Made by a program: the position numbers and the translations under genes. Under the pieces are notes generated by a model. It made no database searches. It was not told where the DNA came from and worked only from the letters and a program-made list of their open reading frames with translations. From Paracoccaceae bacterium (GTDB taxonomy: Bacteria; Pseudomonadota; Alphaproteobacteria; Rhodobacterales; Rhodobacteraceae), in contig RFZH01000005.1 in assembly GCA_009920815.1 (NCBI GenBank), forward strand, positions 1 through 29,917: DNA of 29,917 bases, given 5' to 3'. The stretch's first letter is position 1. Every line of letters begins with the position of its first letter. Shown piece after piece: positions 7,473 through 14,782 of this stretch.

Positions 7473-9779
7473 ATGAGCGATATAAACGATGCTGCCAACG
7501 CAGGCCTAATTTCATCCGAAACCTTACGTCGTGCGATCGGTGATCGTTATTTGACCTATGCGTTATCGACAATTATGCACCGTGCATTGCCCGACGCACG
7601 CGACGGTCTAAAACCCGTGCATCGTCGAATTCTTTACGCGATGCGTGAACTCCGTCTTGCATCAAACGGCGGCTTTCGAAAATCAGCTAAAATCAGTGGC
7701 GATGTGATGGGTAACTATCATCCGCATGGTGACGCAGCCATATATGATGCGATGGCGCGTTTAGCCCAAGATTTTAACGTACGTTACCCTCTGGTCGATG
7801 GCCAAGGCAACTTTGGCAATATTGACGGCGACAACCCAGCCGCCAGCCGATACACCGAAGCCCGCATGACAGCCGTTGCAGAAGCTTTGCTAGAGGGGTT
7901 GAATGAAAACGCAGTCGATTTTCGAGACAACTACGACGGCACCTTAACCGAACCTGTTGTCTTACCAGCAACATTTCCAAATCTGCTGGCAAATGGGTCA
8001 AGCGGCATTGCGGTTGGTATGGCAACAAATATTCCGCCGCATAATATTGCGGAATTATGCGACGCCTGTTTGCATCTGATCAAAGCACCGGATGCGCGCG
8101 ACGACACGCTATTGAATAATGTCCCTGGACCTGATTTTCCAACTGGTGGCGTTCTGGTCGAAAGTCCCGAAAACATTCGTGCCGCTTATGCGACAGGGCG
8201 CGGATCATTCCGATTGCGCGCGAAGTGGGAAGTCGAGGATTTAGGTCGCGGCCAATGGCAAATCGTGGTCACAGAGATACCCTATCAGGTACAAAAATCT
8301 AAGTTGATCGAAAAAATTGCCGAAGTTATCCAAACTAAAAAAGTGCCGATCCTAGGCGATGTGCGCGACGAAAGCGCCGAAGACATCCGGTTGATTTTGG
8401 AGCCTAAAACAAAGAACGTCGAACCGGACATGTTGATGGGGATGATGTTCAAAAACTCGGACTTAGAAGTTCGGTTTTCGATGAACATGAACGTTTTGAT
8501 TGATGGCTTAACCCCTAAGGTCTGCAGCCTCAAAGAAGTGCTGCGCGCGTTTCTTGATCACCGCCGCGACGTTTTGAACAGAAGATCCGAACATCGTGTT
8601 GAAAAGATTGACCACCGCCTTGAGGTCTTAGAAGGGCTGATTGTCGCCTTTCTAAATCTAGACCGAGTGATTGATATCATCCGATATGATGATGACCCAA
8701 AGGCCGCATTGATGGCAGAAGATTGGTCCCTTGATCACAAACGAGCAACCTCTGAAAAGGACTATGCTGGACCAAATTTGGCGGGTGAAGGGGAACTAAC
8801 AGAGGTTCAAGCCGAAGCCATTTTAAATATGCGGTTGCGATCTTTGCGGCGCCTCGAAGAAATGGAACTGGTGCGGGAGCGCGACACGCTGATGGCTGAA
8901 CGCGCAGAATTGTCTGATTTGTTAGCATCCGAAGATCTGCAATGGGCGCGCATTTCTGAACAGCTGCGCGAAACGCGCAAAAAATTTGGCAAGGATTATC
9001 ACGGCGGCGCACGTCGCACCATATTTGCCGAAGCAACCGAGGTCGAAGACGTCCCGATCGAGGCAATGATTGAGCGCGAACCCATAACCGTCGTATGCAG
9101 CCAAATGGGCTGGATCCGCGCGATGACGGGCCATATCGATTTGACCCGCGAGCTAAAGTACAAAGATGGCGATGGCCCGCGCTTTGTGTTCCATGCGGAA
9201 ACCACAGACAAGCTATTGGTTCTAGGGAATAACGGTCGGTTTTATACAGTCATGGCGTCCAATTTACCTGGTGGGCGCGGAATGGGTGAACCCTTACGTT
9301 TGATGGTTGATTTGCCAAACGAGACGGAAATCGTAGACATTTTAAAATATCAAGCGGGTGGCAAACTTTTGATGGCCTCATCCGCAGGCGATGGTTTTAT
9401 TGTCCCACAAGACGATGTCGTGGCGCAAACGCGTACCGGCAAACAAGTCCTGAATGTTCGTGATGATACAGTTGCCAAGGTATGTCGCCCTGTAAATGGC
9501 GATCACGTGGCAGTGGTCGGTGAAAACCGCAAGGTATTAATCTTCGCCATCGAAGAGCTGCCTGAAATGGCGCGCGGCAAAGGCGTACGGCTGCAAAAAT
9601 ATAAAGACGGCGGTTTATCTGATGCGACAACATTTAACCTTGCCGATGGCCTTAGCTGGCTTGACCCGGCGGGACGCACCCGAACCGAAACGGATTTAGA
9701 CGAGTGGACAGCAAAACGCGCAAGCGCGGGCCGTATGGCGCCCCGCGGTTTCCCACGGGATAATAAATTTACGTCCTGA
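7473..9779 (+). CDS. parC: DNA topoisomerase IV subunit A
   Basis: ParC is the DNA-cutting subunit of topoisomerase IV, which decatenates daughter chromosomes with ParE. The N-terminal block YLTYALSTIMHRALPDARDG and LKPVHRRILYAM identifies ParC of the alphaproteobacterial type. The active-site tyrosine lies in AASRYTEAR (Y127 from this ATG). The quinolone region reads HPHGDAAIYDAM, with alanine where E. coli ParC has Ser80. The beta-propeller C-terminal domain is short, consistent with ParC rather than GyrA; 768 residues is normal. An in-frame TTG at 7467 (six bases upstream) is an alternative start; I prefer the ATG. The ribosome binding site is weak (CGGGA). parE is not in the window. A shared terminator at 9853-9880 separates it from rpoD. 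Confidence 0.95.
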   Translation: MSDINDAANAGLISSETLRRAIGDRYLTYALSTIMHRALPDARDGLKPVHRRILYAMRELRLASNGGFRKSAKISGDVMGNYHPHGDAAIYDAMARLAQDFNVRYPLVDGQGNFGNIDGDNPAASRYTEARMTAVAEALLEGLNENAVDFRDNYDGTLTEPVVLPATFPNLLANGSSGIAVGMATNIPPHNIAELCDACLHLIKAPDARDDTLLNNVPGPDFPTGGVLVESPENIRAAYATGRGSFRLRAKWEVEDLGRGQWQIVVTEIPYQVQKSKLIEKIAEVIQTKKVPILGDVRDESAEDIRLILEPKTKNVEPDMLMGMMFKNSDLEVRFSMNMNVLIDGLTPKVCSLKEVLRAFLDHRRDVLNRRSEHRVEKIDHRLEVLEGLIVAFLNLDRVIDIIRYDDDPKAALMAEDWSLDHKRATSEKDYAGPNLAGEGELTEVQAEAILNMRLRSLRRLEEMELVRERDTLMAERAELSDLLASEDLQWARISEQLRETRKKFGKDYHGGARRTIFAEATEVEDVPIEAMIEREPITVVCSQMGWIRAMTGHIDLTRELKYKDGDGPRFVFHAETTDKLLVLGNNGRFYTVMASNLPGGRGMGEPLRLMVDLPNETEIVDILKYQAGGKLLMASSAGDGFIVPQDDVVAQTRTGKQVLNVRDDTVAKVCRPVNGDHVAVVGENRKVLIFAIEELPEMARGKGVRLQKYKDGGLSDATTFNLADGLSWLDPAGRTRTETDLDEWTAKRASAGRMAPRGFPRDNKFTS

Positions 9780-9852
9780 ACCCAGTCTTTGGCCTTGAAA
9801 ATAATTCGTGTTACGGGATCAAACCATCTGCCATAATCGGGCGCGACCCAAA

Positions 9853-9880
9853 ACAAAAACAGCGGCCTAGGCCACTGTTT
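9853..9880. terminator. Bidirectional terminator between parC and rpoD
   Basis: A 28-base near-palindrome: AAAAACAGCGGCC, centre TA, GGCCACTGTTTTT. Arms of 13 bases hold one C-A mismatch, with an A-tract on one side and a T-tract on the other. It therefore works as an intrinsic terminator for both parC (plus) and rpoD (minus), which converge here. Confidence 0.85.
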
Positions 9881-9901
9881 TTATTCAATAACGTCATACC
9901 A

Positions 9902-11881
9902 TTATTCATCCAAAAAGCTGCGCAATTTCCGCGACCTTGATGGGTGCTTTAGTTTACGCAACGCTTTCGCTTCGATCTGACGGATACGTTCACGTGTAAC
10001 GCTGAACTGTTGACCAACCTCTTCCAAAGTATGGTCTGTGTTCATCCCGATACCAAAGCGCATCCGCAACACACGCTCTTCGCGTGGGGTCAGCGATGAA
10101 AGTACCCGTGTCGTGGTCTCTTTCAGGTTCTCTTGGATTGCGCTGTCCAAGGGCAAGATAGCATTCTTGTCCTCGATGAAATCGCCCAGTTGGCTGTCTT
10201 CTTCGTCCCCAATTGGGGTTTCCAATGAAATCGGTTCTTTGGCGATTTTCATCACCTTGCGCACCTTTTCCAATGGCATTTGCAGTTTTTCTGCCAGTTC
10301 CTCGGGGGTGGGTTCGCGGCCAATTTCGTGCAACATTTGGCGGCCTGTACGGACCAATTTGTTAATCGTTTCGATCATATGCACAGGGATACGAATGGTC
10401 CGTGCCTGATCGGCAATGGACCGTGTGATCGCCTGACGGATCCACCATGTCGCATAGGTCGAGAATTTGTACCCACGGCGATATTCAAATTTATCGACCG
10501 CTTTCATCAAACCGATATTCCCCTCTTGGATCAGATCCAAGAATTGCAGACCACGGTTGGTGTATTTTTTGGCAATAGAAATGACCAAGCGCAGGTTCGC
10601 CTCGACCATTTCCTTTTTCGCTTGGCGGGCCTCTTTTTCCCCCTTTTGAACTTGGGAAACGATACGCCGGAATTCAGAGATATCTAAGCCGACATATTGA
10701 CCAACCTGAGCCATATCATTGCGCAGCTCTTCGGCGCTCTCACGCGAGCGTTCGATAAACATCTGCCAGCCACGGCCAGACTTTTCTGCCATGCGATCCA
10801 ACCAATTCGGGTCTAATTCATGACCACGATATTCGTCGATAAATTCCCGCCGGTTAATGCGCGCTTGGTCGGCCAATTTAACCATTGCACTGTCAATCTG
10901 CATGATCCGGCGGTTAATGCCATAAAGCTGGTCGATCAAGGCCTCAATACGGTTATTGTGCAGATGCAGTTCGTTAACCAATTGCACAATTTCACCGCGC
11001 AAGGCTTGATAAGTTTGTTCCTGGGCATCCGAAAAGTCATCGTCATGATTTAGCGTCGCTGAAATACGAATATCCTGCATTTCTGACAAACGTTCATAAT
11101 CATGCGCGATTTGTTCTAAGATCTCTAATACTTTTGGTTTCAACGCGGTTTCCATCGCCGCCAATGACATGTTCGATTGATCATCATCGTCATCATCATC
11201 GTCACTGGAAATTGGATTACCGTCGGCGTCAAGCTCGGGCTCGTCACTTTTCATGGCCGATGGCTGCGCTGATGAAACACCCGCCGCGCCAAGCACGCTT
11301 TCGACTTCGACATCGTCGCCCAATTGGTTTCCGAACGTCGCCTCAAGGTCGATCACATCACGCAATAGAATGTCTTCGCTAAGCAATTCGTCGCGCCAGA
11401 TTGTAATTGCCTGGAATGTCAGCGGGCTTTCACAAAGGCCCATGATCATCGTATTGCGACCTGCCTCGATGCGCTTTGCAATCGCAATCTCGCCCTCACG
11501 GCTAAGCAATTCAACCGACCCCATTTCGCGCAGATACATGCGCACAGGGTCATCTGTGCGGTCCAACTTTTCGGTTTCTGCGCTGGCGACGGCAATGTCT
11601 TTGGTGCCGGTAGTGACCAAATCGGTGTTGCCCAACTCTTCGTCGACATCTTCGTCTTCGATAATGTTGATGCCCATTTCAGAGAGCATGGACATCACAT
11701 CTTCGATTTGTTCCGAAGATACTTGATCAGGCGGCAGAACGGTATTCAGCTGGTCATAGGTAATATACCCTTTTTCCCGCGCTTCAGCGATCATCCGTTT
11801 GACCTGAGCTTGGCTCATATCAAGGGAAATTTCACCGTCTTGATCGTCTGATTTACGGTCGTCTTCTTCAGCTGCAGCCAT
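9902..11881 (-). CDS. rpoD: RNA polymerase sigma factor RpoD (sigma-70)
   Basis: This is the primary sigma factor, 659 residues, typical of alphaproteobacteria. Region 1.1 is at about 20-85, region 1.2 starts at DPVRMYLREMG (111-121), and a large non-conserved region follows. Region 2 has FLDLIQEGNIGLMKAVDKFE and YATWWIRQAITRSI (-10 recognition). Region 3 and region 4.2 (HTLEEVGQQFSVTRERIRQI, -35 recognition) complete it. A run of eight aspartates (227-234) lies in the non-conserved region and is encoded by a GAY repeat. The gene follows dnaG after 111 bases that hold several GANTC sites and inverted repeats, so it likely has its own promoter as well as read-through from dnaG. The ribosome binding site AAGGAG precedes the ATG. 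Confidence 0.98.
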   Translation of the reverse strand: MAAAEEDDRKSDDQDGEISLDMSQAQVKRMIAEAREKGYITYDQLNTVLPPDQVSSEQIEDVMSMLSEMGINIIEDEDVDEELGNTDLVTTGTKDIAVASAETEKLDRTDDPVRMYLREMGSVELLSREGEIAIAKRIEAGRNTMIMGLCESPLTFQAITIWRDELLSEDILLRDVIDLEATFGNQLGDDVEVESVLGAAGVSSAQPSAMKSDEPELDADGNPISSDDDDDDDDQSNMSLAAMETALKPKVLEILEQIAHDYERLSEMQDIRISATLNHDDDFSDAQEQTYQALRGEIVQLVNELHLHNNRIEALIDQLYGINRRIMQIDSAMVKLADQARINRREFIDEYRGHELDPNWLDRMAEKSGRGWQMFIERSRESAEELRNDMAQVGQYVGLDISEFRRIVSQVQKGEKEARQAKKEMVEANLRLVISIAKKYTNRGLQFLDLIQEGNIGLMKAVDKFEYRRGYKFSTYATWWIRQAITRSIADQARTIRIPVHMIETINKLVRTGRQMLHEIGREPTPEELAEKLQMPLEKVRKVMKIAKEPISLETPIGDEEDSQLGDFIEDKNAILPLDSAIQENLKETTTRVLSSLTPREERVLRMRFGIGMNTDHTLEEVGQQFSVTRERIRQIEAKALRKLKHPSRSRKLRSFLDE

Positions 11882-11907
11882 TCCATGCTCCTTATTTCAG
11901 GACGAGT

Positions 11908-11969
11908 GATTCGCACATACGAATCATTAACGTGTCATTTTGATTCGCACACCCACATAACAAAGATTC
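11908..11969 (-). promoter_or_regulatory. GANTC cluster and inverted repeat upstream of rpoD
   Basis: Four GANTC sites lie within 62 bases of the dnaG-rpoD spacer: 11908-11912, 11921-11925, 11942-11946 and 11965-11969. The first two form a perfect inverted repeat GATTCG-N6-CGAATC. TGATTCGCACA is also repeated directly at 11907 and 11941. GANTC is the CcrM methylation target in alphaproteobacteria, so rpoD transcription may respond to methylation state. Confidence 0.45.
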
Positions 11970-11992
11970 TTTGCGAATTATTTACCAAAACC

Positions 11993-13930
11993 TTATTTTT
12001 TTTGCTTATCATAGCGAATGTTCTTAATCAGGTCGTCTAATTTACTGCGTTCGTCGCGGTTGATTCGCGCACCGTTGGCACCAATATCAAATTGCCCCAC
12101 GTCATCTTTGTCTGGCTGTGCTGCCCGATACTGGGCATTTGCCGCTTGACCCAAGCGCCAAAAAACAGTGTCGTCCAAATCCTCACTCGCTGTTTCGAAC
12201 GCTTCATTCAACTCAGCGGTTAATCCGCGTTGCGCCGCCAATTTCCCCAATTCTTCTTGCAAAGTCATTGACGCCAGTTCGATATTTCCTGGTTTTTTAA
12301 GACAGGGAATGATTGATAGATGGCTAGAAGACATTAGTTTTTCAAGAACGTCATGGCTTAATTCTGCGATGACACCGTCTGCAGCGGCTTGGGTATCGGC
12401 AGGTCGGGCATCTAACAATACGGACAACACATCGGCAAACGTGCGATCCTGCAACTCTAGCATAATCAGGTCATCATAGAATTTATCGATCACCTGCGGC
12501 GTTTTAAGCACCACGGCCACGATAACAGCTTCGCGCAATGTTCGACTAATATCACCATCTGATTGAACCAATGCCGATGCGCGGGTCGTGGCATGCGCGC
12601 GTTGGTTTTGTTTTTTCGGCGACCATGTTTGTTTGCTTGTGCGTGTAGGGCGAAATAGAGCCCAGCGTAGATCCCGGATCGCATCACCATAATGCGATCG
12701 AAGCGATTTATCACCAATCTGCATCAGCGCCTCGCGCAACCGTTTATCCAAAGCGGCGCGACGATCTGGGCTATCGAAATTTTGCCCCTCGATTTCGCGC
12801 TGCCACAAGAGTTCGACCAAAGGCATTGCGTTATCCAACACGGCTTGCACCGCTTGTGGCCCCTTTGCCCGGATTAGGTCATCTGGGTCCTGACCTTCGG
12901 GCATAAGTACAAAGCGTAAAGCGCGGCCAGTTTGCAACATGGGCAAGGCGAGATCGATCAAACGATAGGCAGCACGTAAACCCGCCTTATCCCCATCCAG
13001 CGCGATAATGGGTTCAGGGCTAATTTGCCACATCAGGTTCAATTGATGTTCGGTGATCGCTGTCCCTAATGGCGCAACAGCACCTTCAAATCCCCCACGC
13101 ACCAGGGCAATAACATCCATATATCCTTCGGCCACGATCAATGGCTGGCCACGTCCCACGGCGGCGCGCGCCGGCCCATGATGATAAAGACTACGGCCTT
13201 TATCAAACAAGAGCGTTTCTGGTGAATTTAGATATTTGGCACGCGCGTTTGGGTCCATTGCGCGGCCACCGAACGCGATGCAGCGCCCGCGTGCATCGCG
13301 AATTGGAAACATAATGCGACCACGAAACCGATCGTAAGGTTCGCCGCCATCATCGGGCTTGATGCACAGTCCCGCGTCAATCAAGTGCTGTGCCGAAATC
13401 CCACGCCCCGTGAGCGCGTTAAACAGAGCTTTGCGATCGTTTGGGGCAAAGCCGATTTCAAATTGATCTTGGCCACCCTGCCCCAAACCACGTCGATCCA
13501 AATAGGAACGTGCATCAGAGGCCACACCTGTTTTCATCGCCATTCGGAAAAATTTGACTGCCTCGTCCATGACTGCCGCCAATTCAGCGCGCTTATCAGT
13601 CCGTTCTTGCGATTTTGGATCAGGGCGCGGCACAGCCATGCCCGCCTCGCGCGCCAAAAGCTCAATCGCTTCCATAAAGCCGACGTTTTCGGTGTCTTTT
13701 ACAAAACCGATCACATCACCTTTTGCATGACAGCCAAAACAATAATAAAAGCCTTTGCGATCATCGACATGAAAAGACGCAGTTTTTTCGTGATGGAATG
13801 GACAAGGCGCCCAAAAATCGCCTTTGCCTTGATTAGATTTCCGCTTATCCCACATGACTTTTCGCCCGACCACTTGGGATAGGGTCACGCGGGTTCGTAA
13901 TTCATCCAAGAATCCAGGTGGCAGGCTCAT
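11993..13930 (-). CDS. dnaG: DNA primase
   Basis: DnaG makes the RNA primers for replication and works with the replicative helicase DnaB. The 645 residues hold the N-terminal CHC2 zinc ribbon (C43, H46, C64, C67; CPFHHEKTASFH and YYCFGCHAKGDV). They also hold the DnaG catalytic core with the TOPRIM motifs VAEGYMDVIAL (metal glutamate) and ALDGDKAG (metal aspartates). The C-terminal helicase-binding region is divergent, as usual. dnaG followed by rpoD is the macromolecular synthesis operon order. Unusually, the sarcosine oxidase operon and a small unknown gene sit directly upstream on the same strand, with only 40 bases before the dnaG ATG and no visible terminator between them. dnaG could therefore receive read-through transcription from the sox promoter. 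Confidence 0.97.
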   Translation of the reverse strand: MSLPPGFLDELRTRVTLSQVVGRKVMWDKRKSNQGKGDFWAPCPFHHEKTASFHVDDRKGFYYCFGCHAKGDVIGFVKDTENVGFMEAIELLAREAGMAVPRPDPKSQERTDKRAELAAVMDEAVKFFRMAMKTGVASDARSYLDRRGLGQGGQDQFEIGFAPNDRKALFNALTGRGISAQHLIDAGLCIKPDDGGEPYDRFRGRIMFPIRDARGRCIAFGGRAMDPNARAKYLNSPETLLFDKGRSLYHHGPARAAVGRGQPLIVAEGYMDVIALVRGGFEGAVAPLGTAITEHQLNLMWQISPEPIIALDGDKAGLRAAYRLIDLALPMLQTGRALRFVLMPEGQDPDDLIRAKGPQAVQAVLDNAMPLVELLWQREIEGQNFDSPDRRAALDKRLREALMQIGDKSLRSHYGDAIRDLRWALFRPTRTSKQTWSPKKQNQRAHATTRASALVQSDGDISRTLREAVIVAVVLKTPQVIDKFYDDLIMLELQDRTFADVLSVLLDARPADTQAAADGVIAELSHDVLEKLMSSSHLSIIPCLKKPGNIELASMTLQEELGKLAAQRGLTAELNEAFETASEDLDDTVFWRLGQAANAQYRAAQPDKDDVGQFDIGANGARINRDERSKLDDLIKNIRYDKQKK

Positions 13931-13970
13931 GGGTTAAATATCGTTTGTGCCGTGCGCAGAGTCCAGAGGA

Positions 13971-14240
13971 TCAATTCACGAAAACGTTTTTATGCACAAC
14001 ATCCTTGCCGTCAAAGTAATCGTTTACCTTTTGCACAGCCAGATTGCGACTGCGCAGCATGTATCTAGCTTTGGATACAGATCGGGCGAATTTTGCGTTT
14101 ACGTGAACACGACATCTATGCAAGACTGACCCTTGATCCAAAAAGGCAAACATGACTTTGACGGTCGCGTGTGCTGACCATGCGCGGTCATCTATTGCAA
14201 TCTCATCGATTTCAACCGTTTTCACAATGATCTCTGGCAC
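13971..14240 (-). CDS. Small hypothetical protein between soxG and dnaG
   Basis: An 89-residue ORF that I do not recognise. It starts with GTG at 14240 inside the end of soxG (19-base overlap). A second GTG at 14225 overlaps the soxG stop as GTGA and would give an 84-residue product starting MKTVEIDEIAID. The sequence alternates short beta-like strands (EIIVKTVEIDEIAI, ATVKVMFAF, RCRVHVNA) with a basic helix rich in arginine and lysine. It has no cysteine pair or membrane segment. Codon use resembles its neighbours and the overlap suggests coupling to soxG. No terminator separates it from dnaG, 40 bases away. It is probably a real gene, but the function is unknown. Confidence 0.5.
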   Translation of the reverse strand: MPEIIVKTVEIDEIAIDDRAWSAHATVKVMFAFLDQGSVLHRCRVHVNAKFARSVSKARYMLRSRNLAVQKVNDYFDGKDVVHKNVFVN

Positions 14241-14782
14241 CAGCTTATACTTTCAACGCTTTCCATGGCGATCTTTAAGTCATGCACCAATGTCGCTGCC
14301 ATTGACCGGAACCCATATATGTCAACTGCGTTCTCTGACAACTTATGATATACGACGTTCATATGCTGCAATTGGGATCGTACGACATACCCACGCTTGA
14401 ACACACTGCCGCGCATATCAACCGGACACAGTCGCGCGAGAACTGCATCTAGATCGTCGCCCGTCAGACGCAAAACGCACCACGCATCGCTTTGATCAAC
14501 GATTGCCGCATGATCCGACAAACTGGGATCGGGCACTGCACCGACCAAAGCTACCTCGGCCCCGAACCACACTGCACGCGCACCGTCGCGCCCGGTGGCG
14601 CGCTGCGCTGCTGGCAAGGCCATGCCATGAGCGGTTTTCAACGCAGCAGACAAAGCCGCTTCCTGACCTTTTGCTGCGGTTAAAAACGTGATCGCCGAAG
14701 GCGCAACCTCATCAAGGGTCATGGTACCAATCGCCACTGGTACAAGCCCGTCAGCGGGCGATTTCGCAACTAAATCAAGCAC
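14222..14782 (-). CDS. soxG: Sarcosine oxidase gamma subunit
   Basis: SoxG is a structural subunit of heterotetrameric sarcosine oxidase and lies against the folate-binding part of SoxA. The gamma family is weakly conserved; the C-terminal arrangement (WCVLRLTGDDLDAVLARLCPVD, then a YVVRSQLQHMNVVYHK strand and an R/S-rich end) fits it. I place the start at the GTG of 14782, giving 186 residues. A perfect AGGAGG lies eight bases before it and the GTG overlaps the soxA stop by eight bases (GTGCTTGA), so translation is coupled. An in-frame TTG at 14812 would give 196 residues but has no ribosome binding site. It is fourth in the order soxB-soxD-soxA-soxG. Confidence 0.85.
   Translation of the reverse strand: MLDLVAKSPADGLVPVAIGTMTLDEVAPSAITFLTAAKGQEAALSAALKTAHGMALPAAQRATGRDGARAVWFGAEVALVGAVPDPSLSDHAAIVDQSDAWCVLRLTGDDLDAVLARLCPVDMRGSVFKRGYVVRSQLQHMNVVYHKLSENAVDIYGFRSMAATLVHDLKIAMESVESISWCQRSL

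Noticed and set aside
11178..11205. Short trinucleotide repeat in rpoD
   Set aside because: It encodes the common acidic tract of the non-conserved sigma region, so not a separate repeat element.
11253..11726. 157-codon plus-strand frame opposite rpoD
   Set aside because: Serine-rich antisense shadow of the conserved rpoD coding strand.
13385..13882. 165-codon plus-strand frame opposite the dnaG zinc domain
   Set aside because: Antisense shadow of a strongly conserved region.
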